DNA from: a virus
DNA length: 47,939 nucleotides
Strand: one strand, 5' to 3'
Virus record (IMG/VR): IMGVR_UViG_3300006026_000023
Coordinates: 1 to 47,939 of that record
Part shown: positions 1-7,267 of the stretch, piece after piece
How the letters are laid out: every line of letters begins with the position of its first letter
Numbering within the stretch: the stretch's first letter is position 1
Position numbers and translations under genes: made by a program
Notes under the pieces: model-generated
Seen by the model: only the letters and a program-made list of their open reading frames with translations
Database searches by the model: none
What the model was told of the DNA's origin: nothing

Positions 1-111
1 AGGGTCTTCATTGTAAGTCATAAAGAAAAGTAGTTCATGAACATGGGCGTGCAAAGGAGCATCCCCGTCCCTAACATACCAAGCACTTTTCAATATGGTT
101 TTCCAACTCAT
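1..111 (-). CDS. N-terminus of a tagged virion-type protein, cut by window edge
   Basis: Only the first 37 residues are inside the window. The protein opens with MSWKTILK, the same octapeptide found on most upstream genes of this operon, followed by a histidine-containing stretch (HAHVHELLFF). The ATG at 111-109 overlaps the TGA of the preceding gene by 4 nt, so the two are translationally coupled. The function of the body cannot be judged. The shared tag suggests it belongs to the same set of co-targeted proteins. Confidence 0.75.
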   Translation of the reverse strand, partial: MSWKTILKSAWYVRDGDAPLHAHVHELLFFMTYNEDP

Positions 112-761
112 TGTAATCTCTCCTGCATCTTCTGTTTAATATCAAGCCAAATCTCAGGATTGTTCTGTGCTAGCACTTCTTGAACAACTTGCATCTGTGC
201 AACAATAATTGTATCTTGTCGCTTGTGGACAAGTTTTCCTTTGAACTCCATCATGTATTTCAAAGACTCACGAACTTCTCTAGCCAACTTCACTAGAGCG
301 TCTAATTCCTTAGCATCTAAATCATCTCTAGATGCTATCTCGGTGATTTTATCATCGAGCAATTGAATGTTATTTGATAGCATATCCACCTCATTCAAAT
401 CCTTCTTGGCAATAATAGCCGCCGCAGACTTTTGAACAACGGGCTGTAAATGGTGCTTAACATGGCGATGGACTTGAGCCTTAGAAATTCCAAGCCCTAC
501 ACTGACCTCCTCGGCTGTGATAAGACCCTCATGTAATTGTCTCTCGTATTCCGACCTCATTGGGTCTACACAAATGGCACACTTTGGATTACTACTTTGC
601 ACATATTCTCCCATGTGATTCCTTTGATGCTGTGCGGAAGTACCGCTTCTCCAGTTCATCTTTTCATCTAATTCATCGGGAGTAATAGTAAGAGATTCTA
701 AATCGGCCTCCATAGAATCAACATCACTGTGTTGACAAAAGGCACAACTCTTTCTTCTCAT
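108..761 (-). CDS. Zinc/HTH protein, possible small terminase subunit
   Basis: This 217-residue protein starts with a CAFC pair near residues 6-9. A second CAIC pair opens a region reading about CVDPMRSEYERQLHEG, then ISKAQVHRHVKHHL. That pattern (CxxC, a helix, then a helix-turn-helix ending in HxxxHL) is familiar from phage DNA-binding proteins of the small-terminase type. The C-terminal half is predicted helical, with charged heptad-like stretches. Unlike most neighbours it lacks the SWK tag. Terminase small subunit is an inference from fold pattern and late-operon context; another DNA-binding structural regulator is possible. Confidence 0.45.
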   Translation of the reverse strand: MRRKSCAFCQHSDVDSMEADLESLTITPDELDEKMNWRSGTSAQHQRNHMGEYVQSSNPKCAICVDPMRSEYERQLHEGLITAEEVSVGLGISKAQVHRHVKHHLQPVVQKSAAAIIAKKDLNEVDMLSNNIQLLDDKITEIASRDDLDAKELDALVKLAREVRESLKYMMEFKGKLVHKRQDTIIVAQMQVVQEVLAQNNPEIWLDIKQKMQERLQ

Positions 762-770
762 AATAATTCC

Positions 771-1151
771 TCAAAGATATTTTAGTCCTTTCTGTATTCT
801 TCTCAACATTTCAAGGCTATGTTTTTTGTCTAAATCATTTTCAACAACTTTATACCCATCATTGTATGTGTATTCTGCTAAGGCAAAATCTCCAGCATCG
901 TCTTTGAATTCTATAGTATAGTACCCTTCATCCATCTCAAAAATTTCTTCTTCTGTTAAATCTTCCTCGCCTTCATACATGTCTTGAAAATCAATTATGG
1001 TTTCAACTACTCCAGATTCAAAATAACCATCTTCATAATCTTCTCGCATTTTATCTTCACCGAATCTTTCTAATTCGGTGGCAATCATCTCTAGTAAATC
1101 TTCTTTTAAATCGCTTTCTAAATCGTTCTTTAATATTTTTTTCCAATTCAT
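771..1151 (-). CDS. Acidic tagged protein (MNWKKILK)
   Basis: This 126-residue, very acidic protein has many D/E runs, such as the EEDLTEEEIFEMDE region. The start is placed at the ATG of MNWKKILK, 9 nt after an AGGTGATT Shine-Dalgarno-like sequence; an upstream in-frame start at 1175 would hide the tag. After the tag comes a helical acidic segment and a YTIEFKDDAG-like strand pattern. No family was recognised. The N-terminal motif places it with the other tagged proteins of this operon, perhaps as an internal virion protein. Confidence 0.75.
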   Translation of the reverse strand: MNWKKILKNDLESDLKEDLLEMIATELERFGEDKMREDYEDGYFESGVVETIIDFQDMYEGEEDLTEEEIFEMDEGYYTIEFKDDAGDFALAEYTYNDGYKVVENDLDKKHSLEMLRRIQKGLKYL

Positions 1152-1161
1152 AATAATCACC

Positions 1162-1929
1162 TTATGGTAGTCCACCTAAAGTTTCCGAAACAATCAACAT
1201 AGCAGTAGGGAATTTTCTTTTCAAATCACCTTCATTCCATGAAGTTTCCTTATTTGTTCTCAAGTATTCTAGAAGTTTGTAAAACTCTTGAGCCGTTCCT
1301 ATAGACGATTCATCATCTCTAGAATAAGACTGTTCAAAATTTTGACTAGCATAATCTTCTGCATCTTCTAGCCAGTTATCAACTTCTTTACTGTGACTGA
1401 CTTTGGGAAGTTTCATCATTTTATCTTCGATGTGGCTAATCTCTTCCCATTTGTTAGTTTCTTTTAGATAGCCAACTAGTTTATTATAGTCGGCTCCCTC
1501 AAACATTCTACTTATTTTTTCATGCTCAAAATCGGGCACTAACATTTGTTCTTCTATTGTTTGAATATCTAAATCCCCTGTTATTTCGAGTACATCTTTC
1601 ACAGACTCATCTCCTCTAAAACCTCCAAAATAATAACTTTCTTTTTTATTCCTTTTATTTCTAATAAAAACATCAACATTTGTAATTAAAAACATTTCAT
1701 CTAGTTGCATACTTCCAATGGCAAATAATTCAAAATAGTCGGGGAACCCCATATCCAATTCTTTTATCGAACTAGTGGCTGATTCATCATAAATAGGGAA
1801 ATCCCCAAAAAAGTCATTTAGGGTAGGTTCAAGATAATCTCTTCCTATCAAGGAATATTTTATTTCCTGTTTAGATTTATCATCTAAATCGTTATAATCA
1901 ACTCTTTTCAATATATGTTTCCAACTCAT
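1162..1929 (-). CDS. Tagged protein of unknown function (MSWKHILK)
   Basis: This 255-residue acidic protein begins with MSWKHILKR. The ATG at 1929 overlaps the TGA of the upstream gene by 4 nt, which favours this start over an in-frame one 18 nt upstream. The remainder is a mix of charged helices and short strands with aromatic-rich patches (FDYF, YYFGGF-like). No domain was recognised. Tight coupling to the genes on either side and the shared tag argue for a role in the particle or its assembly. Confidence 0.75.
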   Translation of the reverse strand: MSWKHILKRVDYNDLDDKSKQEIKYSLIGRDYLEPTLNDFFGDFPIYDESATSSIKELDMGFPDYFELFAIGSMQLDEMFLITNVDVFIRNKRNKKESYYFGGFRGDESVKDVLEITGDLDIQTIEEQMLVPDFEHEKISRMFEGADYNKLVGYLKETNKWEEISHIEDKMMKLPKVSHSKEVDNWLEDAEDYASQNFEQSYSRDDESSIGTAQEFYKLLEYLRTNKETSWNEGDLKRKFPTAMLIVSETLGGLP

Positions 1930-2900
1930 AGCAACACTTCCTTCCAACTTTTAATAACTGGACTAACCTTTACTCTCATGTTCGACTTCATGTAATCTTT
2001 AATCAATTTACGAGTCTTAGCCGGAGTCAACTCGATTGTGAATTCAGTAATAGTTCCTCCCAAGTCGGGAACTTTCATGTATCTAGATAGCATCTTTTGT
2101 GCCTTACCTGTAGGTGGAACCTTGAATGATTTACCGGACAGTAGCCTCATAACTCTCCCTGTACTTACTCCTTCTTCTGTTCTTGAAGTAGAAATAGCAC
2201 GACCCAATCTCTTTTTAAAATCGGGAATGGTTTGGAGAGTTGCGGCAGGTTTAGAAGTTGTAATCGTAGCGATGTAGTTTTGGTCGTCAATATCTTCAAT
2301 TGCTTTATTCAAAACATCAACCAATCCAACAGGAACTAAATCTCCTCCATAAAGGGCTTGGTAAATTGGCGGAGTAGCGGTATTTACTTTATCACTAACC
2401 CACCCATCTTTTTGTCTATCGGCAGTACCGTGTTTCTTAGCGTAGAATGTAGAAAGGTAGTGTCCATAGACTTTCTCCATTTCTACACCTCTAGCGTAAG
2501 CCCCTGTCTGTCGGTTATACTTCTTAGGAATTGAGAATACGATATTTTGAGGATTCAAACTAGCATCGTCTTTTAGCCCTTCGAGGTCATTAACAATTGC
2601 TTCTAGAGTTTCAGCATCCTCTTCAAAGAAAATTCCGTTAGCCCTGTCAACTAACATCTTCCTAATTCTTCTAAGCATGGTATGTGCGCCGGAATTTCCA
2701 TCATTAGGAGAACCCTTTCTAGGACTAGTGACATGGTTTTCAACTGCGTACAGTAAAGAACCTTTCTTCATGCCGGAGTTTGCACCTCTGCATTTTTTCT
2801 CCCAATCCTCAAAATCTTTCTTGAATTTGATAACTCCACCAACGGTTTCGATAACAGCGTCACCGATGCTGGCAGTATTCTTATTCACATCTTTAGGCAT
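1926..2900 (-). CDS. Virion-type protein carrying the SWK motif at its C-terminus
   Basis: This 324-residue protein was not recognised. It starts MPKDVNKN and has a basic N-terminal third (KKGSLLYAVENH, RRIRKMLVDRANG). Its last ten residues end in IKSWKEVLL, a close copy of the octapeptide that starts its neighbours, here at the opposite terminus. The ATG shares one base with the preceding TAA. A terminus-independent tag would be expected of a docking peptide. The body could be a structural or DNA-binding virion protein. Confidence 0.7.
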   Translation of the reverse strand: MPKDVNKNTASIGDAVIETVGGVIKFKKDFEDWEKKCRGANSGMKKGSLLYAVENHVTSPRKGSPNDGNSGAHTMLRRIRKMLVDRANGIFFEEDAETLEAIVNDLEGLKDDASLNPQNIVFSIPKKYNRQTGAYARGVEMEKVYGHYLSTFYAKKHGTADRQKDGWVSDKVNTATPPIYQALYGGDLVPVGLVDVLNKAIEDIDDQNYIATITTSKPAATLQTIPDFKKRLGRAISTSRTEEGVSTGRVMRLLSGKSFKVPPTGKAQKMLSRYMKVPDLGGTITEFTIELTPAKTRKLIKDYMKSNMRVKVSPVIKSWKEVLL

Positions 2901-3646
2901 TACTCATCCTTCCTTTTCTTTCTTCTGCCATAAGTAGGTTTGAATAATTTAGCATGTGCTGGAGCAGTAGTAGTCACGGCTCCTGCCATTCTCTCAAGGT
3001 TTTCACTATTAACATCTTCCTTAGAATTCTCTTCCTTTTTACGCCTATATTCTCTAACTGGCCCTTTTTTTCTTTCAGCATACCTTTCTCTGCTTCGCTG
3101 ATTTTTCCTTTCTCTATATTCGGGGTCATTCCGGTTTTCTCTTTTTCTTTCCCTTTCCAGCCTTTGCCGGTTTTCTCTATATTCGGGGTCATTAGCATAT
3201 TTCCTTTTCAATGCTTCCCTGTTATACTGTAATATTCTTTTCCTATATTCGGGGTCATTAGCATATCTTTCTTTTCTTCTTTCATATGTTCTTTTATTAG
3301 TTTGTTCCAGATATTCTGAATTTATTTGCTCCAATTTTGTTATAAATGCTTCATATTGTTTTGATTCTGCTAAATCTATAAGTGCTTTAAATTGATTTTC
3401 AGTAATCGCTTCTGTTAATTTGTTATTAAGAGCATTAGTTAAACTTCTGGAAGGGGATAATTTTTTAGAATCTGCTATTGGAATACCAAATACCTCTACA
3501 AGAAACCTTTGGAAATCATTCGGTCTCTTTAAAATTTCCCAAGCCTTTTTCATAGCAGGGTCTTCGAGACTATTAGGAACCCACACGCCATATGTTGTAG
3601 CATCTCTACGACTCAGTTTTATTTTTAATATATCTTGCCAACTCAT
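2900..3646 (-). CDS. Tagged basic protein with NDPEYR repeats
   Basis: This 248-residue protein opens with MSWQDILK. The middle (about residues 120-200) is extremely rich in R, K and E and contains three copies of a unit centred on NDPEYR, spaced about 22 residues apart. It looks like a long charged helix or coiled coil. The tail is basic (YGRRKKRKDE). Basic repeat proteins with a targeting peptide would suit DNA condensation inside the capsid, but that is inference. The ATG overlaps the upstream TGA by 4 nt. Confidence 0.75.
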   Translation of the reverse strand: MSWQDILKIKLSRRDATTYGVWVPNSLEDPAMKKAWEILKRPNDFQRFLVEVFGIPIADSKKLSPSRSLTNALNNKLTEAITENQFKALIDLAESKQYEAFITKLEQINSEYLEQTNKRTYERRKERYANDPEYRKRILQYNREALKRKYANDPEYRENRQRLERERKRENRNDPEYRERKNQRSRERYAERKKGPVREYRRKKEENSKEDVNSENLERMAGAVTTTAPAHAKLFKPTYGRRKKRKDE

Positions 3647-3909
3647 TTCTTTCGACCTCTTTGTGGCTTAGGAGGTAGTCTTCCTTTCTTTGGTTTCTTT
3701 CTTCTTTTGGTAGGTGTTTTATCAGTTTCTAAATCACGAATTAAGTTAGCATCTGCTTCTCTTCTTGCTATCTTTGCACCCATATCTCGACGAAATTCTT
3801 CCCGACGCTTTTCTTCCCTTTTTAGGTACTCATTACGCCTTTGAATTTTTTCTCTCTTGGCATCCATCTTATCGGGGTCATATGCCTTTAGTGTATCTTT
3901 CCAACTCAT
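3643..3909 (-). CDS. Small, highly basic tagged protein
   Basis: The 88 residues begin MSWKDTLKAYDPDK and continue with an Arg/Lys/Glu-rich helix. The end is a Lys/Arg/Pro tail (about residues 66-88, with TKRRKKPKKG and PKPQRGRKK) resembling histone-like or protamine-like tails. It probably binds nucleic acid. With the N-terminal tag, it is a good candidate for a packaged internal DNA-binding protein, comparable in layout to T4 internal proteins. An AGGTGAT-like ribosome site (CCGGTGATTT) precedes the ATG. Confidence 0.72.
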   Translation of the reverse strand: MSWKDTLKAYDPDKMDAKREKIQRRNEYLKREEKRREEFRRDMGAKIARREADANLIRDLETDKTPTKRRKKPKKGRLPPKPQRGRKK

Positions 3910-3910
3910 T

Positions 3911-4369
3911 TCAAATCACCGGATACCTAAACATCGGCAATTTACTAAGTTCAGCATACATAGGCTTGTTCATTATATCCTGTACTTGAGAATAAGAAGT
4001 CACCTTATCCCCTAGCCTAGCCGCCACCCTTTCTACCTTTTTCCTAGACTCTTCATCTAGAGGATTCAATAATGTAATTCTAGGCTTACCTCTAGTATGC
4101 TTATTCCTCTCTTGTAATAACTTTCCATAAATTCCCTGTCCTGTGTGGTTGGGGCTAACATAGGAGTTTCCTACGAAAAAGAATGCTCCCATGTCCTTAT
4201 AGGAAGTAAAGCCCAAAACTTCACCCTCATCATTTACTTCACTAACGAGGTTTAGTGGGCTTACCTTAGTTGGATAGCCTTTATCACTAGCAGTTCTAAA
4301 ATTTGGCATATTCTCCGAAACCGCAGATTCAGTTAGAACCTTGACTTCCTTGAGAATATCTTGCCACAT
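3911..4369 (-). CDS. Tagged GNAT-family acetyltransferase-like protein
   Basis: This 152-residue protein starts MWQDILKE, a version of the tag lacking the Ser. The central segment YVSPNHTGQGIYGKLL fits GNAT motif A: a beta-strand, then the acetyl-CoA pyrophosphate loop written as Q/R-x-x-G-x-G/A, then a helix. The strand before it (GAFFFVGN) and the later PRITLLNP strand also suit a GNAT fold. It would transfer an acetyl group from acetyl-CoA to an unknown substrate. If the tag directs packaging, it might be an enzyme delivered with the DNA. The GNAT call is moderate; the substrate is unknown. Confidence 0.6.
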   Translation of the reverse strand: MWQDILKEVKVLTESAVSENMPNFRTASDKGYPTKVSPLNLVSEVNDEGEVLGFTSYKDMGAFFFVGNSYVSPNHTGQGIYGKLLQERNKHTRGKPRITLLNPLDEESRKKVERVAARLGDKVTSYSQVQDIMNKPMYAELSKLPMFRYPVI

Positions 4370-4370
4370 T

Positions 4371-4613
4371 TCAATCCCTCTTTAATGAATAGTAATAGGT
4401 AGGAGATAGATAGGGTTGTCTTTTGTTAATCCAATCGGCATTGTTCAAGAATTTCCTTAAAGTAGCGTCTTTGAATCTACCAATTCCTCTTTGTGCCAAT
4501 GAAGACTTAATTCCTCCCAAAGCAATTTCATCTACATTCTCTAAAGTGTCAGCGACGGCTTTCACTATGCTAGTGCGAATGCCCTCATGTGTTAGAGTGT
4601 CTTTCCAAGACAT
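4371..4613 (-). CDS. Small tagged protein (MSWKDTLT)
   Basis: The 80 residues start MSWKDTLTHEGIRT, followed by two predicted helices and a basic region ending in YLSPTYYYSLKRD. No family was recognised. It is separated from its neighbours by 1-2 nt. The repeated start motif is the main reason to regard it as part of the tagged set. Confidence 0.7.
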   Translation of the reverse strand: MSWKDTLTHEGIRTSIVKAVADTLENVDEIALGGIKSSLAQRGIGRFKDATLRKFLNNADWINKRQPYLSPTYYYSLKRD

Positions 4614-4615
4614 AA

Positions 4616-5383
4616 CTACAACCTCAAATTTCTTTCAATGATGGGAACCAATTCTTTTAATGATGGGCTAGATGCAATGACAGCATTTCTTTTGCTGATA
4701 TGATATTGTCCACCATGCGATTTAACTTTCAAGAAATCCTTACCATAGTCTAATTTTAATTCGGGATTACCCTTTGCCCGACTAGATGTATGGCTAGAAT
4801 AAATCTCTCCTCCTAGTTTTTCTTGGAAGTGTTCTAGGAATGCTCTAGGTCCGAAGAATTTCAAAATAGATTTTCTTAGCATAGGAAACTTATCTCGGTT
4901 TCTTTTAGAAAGTTGAGTATCGACATAGTACCCTGCCGTACTTATGGAATATATTTCCCTATCAAGTTCTCTAAGAGCCGGAACATAATTCACCTTGTTT
5001 AAATATTTATCAATTCTCAAAATAATAGAGGACATTTCATTTTTCATCTCTTCTGTCACTCCTTCGTAATTTTCCATCATCTCTTGAGCGGCTTCGGGAT
5101 ATTGTTCCTTTATATCTTCAGCATCTTGTTTTTGCTGTTCTCGAAACTGTGCTTCTCCAACAAGAGATTCTAGAGCCTTAAGTTCTTTGAGTACTGCCTC
5201 TTTATTTTCCCTCGTTCTTTTTCGGTCTGCCTTACCTTTTTCTCCACCTGTTTCTTGACTGCGCTGACTTGTTCTTTGTTCAGCAGTTCTAGTATCTACT
5301 GCTGGCCGTGACATTGGCCTTGGTGCTTCCCTCTTATGAGGTGTCCAATTCTTATCTCTCTTGAGGATAGTTCTCCAAGACAT
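4616..5383 (-). CDS. Tagged protein with charged coiled-coil region
   Basis: The start is set at the ATG of MSWRTILKRD; a TTG six bases upstream overlaps the previous stop codon. The product is 255 residues. Residues about 15-60 are basic and low in complexity (Arg, Thr, Gln, Lys-rich), probably disordered, then comes a helical stretch rich in Glu and Lys. The C-terminal third contains a compact segment that includes FLKVKSHGGQYHIS. No family was recognised. The layout (tag, basic linker, small domain) suits a packaged accessory protein. Confidence 0.7.
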   Translation of the reverse strand: MSWRTILKRDKNWTPHKREAPRPMSRPAVDTRTAEQRTSQRSQETGGEKGKADRKRTRENKEAVLKELKALESLVGEAQFREQQKQDAEDIKEQYPEAAQEMMENYEGVTEEMKNEMSSIILRIDKYLNKVNYVPALRELDREIYSISTAGYYVDTQLSKRNRDKFPMLRKSILKFFGPRAFLEHFQEKLGGEIYSSHTSSRAKGNPELKLDYGKDFLKVKSHGGQYHISKRNAVIASSPSLKELVPIIERNLRL

Positions 5384-5385
5384 AA

Positions 5386-5604
5386 TCAAACCTCCGCATA
5401 AAACGATTCGCTGTTTGGCATATTAACCTGCCTAGCAATAACTTTCAAAGAGCCGCCCATCATTTGTAGGGCGTTCTTGAATAGGGAAATTTCCCTATCT
5501 ACAATTTCCTTTTCTTCTTGTGATAGTTTGGAAGTATTGACAGAATTCATAGTCTTCTCCATTTCTCTTAGGAGGGACAGTACTCTCTTTACTTCTGCTT
5601 CCAT
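5386..5604 (-). CDS. Small helical protein without tag
   Basis: The 72 residues, starting MEAEVKRVLSLLRE, are predicted to form two or three amphipathic helices. The ATG follows an AGGTGATT Shine-Dalgarno-like sequence that matches the 3' end of archaeal 16S rRNA, which is why it is preferred over the in-frame upstream start. No function is recognised. It is one of three genes in the leftward virion block that lack the SWK tag. Confidence 0.6.
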   Translation of the reverse strand: MEAEVKRVLSLLREMEKTMNSVNTSKLSQEEKEIVDREISLFKNALQMMGGSLKVIARQVNMPNSESFYAEV

Positions 5605-5619
5605 AGTAATCACCTAATT

Positions 5620-5904
5620 TTAAACAGGTTCTGCTTCACTCATAATTAAACGCAAAGCATACAAAGGCCCAATCCTTTTCTTACCGGCGAGTTCCATTGC
5701 GCTTTGTAGTTGTTCTTCACTGGCGTTAAATGCTTGAATTTTTTCTACTGCCATCTCAATTACATCTTGTGTAATGTCGTATTCATGGAATAGTGTTGCC
5801 GTGATAAAATCCATTGGTCCCATCGTCATTAGACCTTTCTTTATTTCAGCCTCTTTCAAGAGTTTCTTTGCTTCACGAATATTTCTAAAATCTTTGCTGT
5901 TCAT
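5620..5904 (-). CDS. Small alpha-helical protein
   Basis: The 94 residues start MNSKDFRNIREAKKLLKEAE and look wholly helical. The N-terminus has a hydrophobic-plus-charged pattern that might play the same role as the SWK tag, but it shares no identical residues with it. A GGTGATTATTG ribosome-binding region precedes the ATG. Not recognised. Confidence 0.6.
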   Translation of the reverse strand: MNSKDFRNIREAKKLLKEAEIKKGLMTMGPMDFITATLFHEYDITQDVIEMAVEKIQAFNASEEQLQSAMELAGKKRIGPLYALRLIMSEAEPV

Positions 5905-5910
5905 CAATAA

Positions 5911-6243
5911 TCACCGTAATTGTTCTTCTGCTTCAATCCATTCTTCGCCCAAGTCATACAACTCATCCAAAGCATCTTCGCTTATTTTCAATAACTTACG
6001 ACCCAGTTCGGGCATTTCCTTTAGAGAATTTTCTAACTCTCTACCATAGTAGGCATAATCCGATACTGCCTTAATGAAACCTTCAATGTTCTTTTTATCT
6101 ACTTTCATAGCCATCTCTAAACTATCTTTAGAACCCCTTCTCTCTTCAGCCTCTCTCTTCATCCGAGGACTGACATTCATAAAACTCGTCATGTCTTCGG
6201 GGTCTTCGCCAAGTATCTTTCTTAATTCATCTTTCCAAGTCAT
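5911..6243 (-). CDS. First gene of the leftward virion operon, tagged (MTWKDELRK)
   Basis: This 110-residue acidic helical protein starts MTWKDELRKILGEDPED, a diverged copy of the tag in which Ser is replaced by Thr. It is the promoter-proximal gene of the block running to the left window edge. The upstream side is AT-rich, with a GGAG ahead of the ATG. It could be a small scaffold or internal protein. No family was recognised. Confidence 0.68.
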   Translation of the reverse strand: MTWKDELRKILGEDPEDMTSFMNVSPRMKREAEERRGSKDSLEMAMKVDKKNIEGFIKAVSDYAYYGRELENSLKEMPELGRKLLKISEDALDELYDLGEEWIEAEEQLR

Positions 6244-6672
6244 GCCAATTTCTCCAAAAAAAATTTCTCAAAATTTTTGGCGGAATTTGTTCGGGACTAC
6301 GCAAAATTTTATTTTAATAGTAAATGTATTCCCAGAATAAGAATAATACTATTTTTGTAAATGCTATTTGGGACATTAGTAATAGCCCCGCAGTACTGTA
6401 CTAATTAGGTAAGCCTTAGCACAATACTATAGTGTCTTGGTAGTTTTCGCCCCCCTTCTGCCTATTCATGGCTAAGAGTATCGTACTAATAGTAATTTCG
6501 CTACCGTTTAATGCGCTAAACTTTGCATATTTAGTAATGTGCCAACTACTAAAAACGCAGTACTGCAAGCCTGTTAGTAGTGCGCCGAATAGTACTCTAT
6601 TTAACAGGAATTCTAATAGTAATAGTGGAAAAACAGCACTATTACTGTTAAAATAATAAAAAAAATTTGAAA
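6244..6672. other. AT-rich noncoding region with TAGTA/TACTA repeats
   Basis: No convincing gene is seen in about 430 bp. The stretch is rich in TAGTAAT and ATTACTA words in both orientations, and in CAGTACTG palindromes (one near 6391, another near 6559). It lies between the double palindrome at 6673-6726 and the first virion gene at 6243. It may be a late promoter with a long leader, an untranslated RNA, or a replication element. A 97-codon open frame on the minus strand (6416-6709) looks spurious: it is hydrophobic and Phe/Tyr-rich and runs through the repeats. Confidence 0.45.
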
Positions 6673-6726
6673 CAAAGCCATATGGTTGTGTAAAAATAGT
6701 GTTATACAACCATATGGTATGCTTTG
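6673..6726 (-). promoter_or_regulatory. Double ACCATATGGT palindrome (cassette element 1)
   Basis: Two CCATATGG cores (6678-6685 and 6710-6717) sit in a 12-base inverted repeat, CCATATGGTTGT against ACAACCATATGG. CAAAG lies on the left outer edge and CTTTG on the right. It is the fifth member of a family of elements at 8021, 8538, 9177 and 9688. Unlike the others it has two cores and no ACCCT(T/A)AT box on its left side. Confidence 0.6.
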
Positions 6727-6744
6727 ACTACCCCGCAAAGGAAG

Positions 6745-6768
6745 AGAGGGGCCGTTAAGCCCCCCTCT
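6745..6768 (-). terminator. Stem-loop after the 6808-7982 operon
   Basis: AGAGGGG at 6745-6751 pairs with CCCCTCT at 6762-6768. It lies about 40 nt beyond the stop codon at 6808 and just before the palindrome at 6673-6726 in the direction of transcription. The following minus-strand sequence is pyrimidine-rich. Similar stem-loops occupy the same place in the other cassettes. Confidence 0.5.
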
Positions 6769-6807
6769 ATCTTTCTTAATACTCCTCTATGTGGAGTTGT
6801 TTCCGGC

Positions 6808-7020
6808 TCAGTCCCATGCTGAAGCCAATTGGTCTGCCTTTAGTGCCTCAAGTTCGTTGTGGCAATCATCGCAAATGTATTGCTCCGAATCGTGATAATC
6901 ATCAAGTTCGCAGATAGCACACTTCTCCGGCACACTCAACCAATCTTCGCAAGTCTTACAAATGTCCTTGCCGTCGTTATCGTCAAATTCACCGTTATGT
7001 TCAACGCAAATTTTAGTCAT
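6808..7020 (-). CDS. Small multi-cysteine zinc-finger protein
   Basis: The 70 residues carry paired cysteines: C5..H8, then CKTC, then CAIC, then CDDC. This suits two interleaved zinc sites of a treble-clef or ribbon type. It is very acidic between the pairs. The ATG overlaps the TGA of the gene before it by 4 nt, and it is the last gene of a six-gene operon. Protein or nucleic-acid binding is plausible; the role is unknown. Confidence 0.65.
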   Translation of the reverse strand: MTKICVEHNGEFDDNDGKDICKTCEDWLSVPEKCAICELDDYHDSEQYICDDCHNELEALKADQLASAWD

Positions 7021-7136
7021 TCTTGTTCACCTCTAATGATGCCAAGGTAAAGGTCCACATCGAACTCAAGGACATTCGATATTGGATTCAGTAAGGCTCG
7101 TTGTGTTGCTTCTTCAATCATTTCTTCTTCGTTCAT
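7017..7136 (-). CDS. 39-residue acidic protein
   Basis: Reads MNEEEMIEEATQRALLNP at the start and ends GEQE. The ATG (7136-7134) and stop (7019-7017) both overlap neighbouring genes by 4 nt (ATGA junctions), which is the main support for its being translated. No function is recognised. Confidence 0.55.
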   Translation of the reverse strand: MNEEEMIEEATQRALLNPISNVLEFDVDLYLGIIRGEQE

Positions 7137-7258
7137 TCTTCTTCCTCCATTACGGTACAAAACTCTTGATGGGCATAAAGTAAATCCCAATCAATGTCTT
7201 CTTGCCATTCAACAAGTGGTGTTTGGTAACCACAAATACATTCAGCACTAAATCTCAT
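7133..7258 (-). CDS. 41-residue protein with one CxC pair
   Basis: Starts MRFSAECICGYQTPLVEW and ends MEEEE. A purine-rich GAGGGAGA region precedes the ATG and a 4-nt ATGA overlap joins it to the next gene. The CIC and a later lone Cys could form a metal site. No family was recognised. Confidence 0.55.
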   Translation of the reverse strand: MRFSAECICGYQTPLVEWQEDIDWDLLYAHQEFCTVMEEEE

Positions 7259-7267
7259 TCTTCTCCC

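Noticed and set aside
6416-6709. Open frame of 97 codons on the minus strand
   Set aside because: Hydrophobic, Phe/Tyr-rich, passes through palindromes and repeats, and lacks a ribosome site; treated as noncoding.
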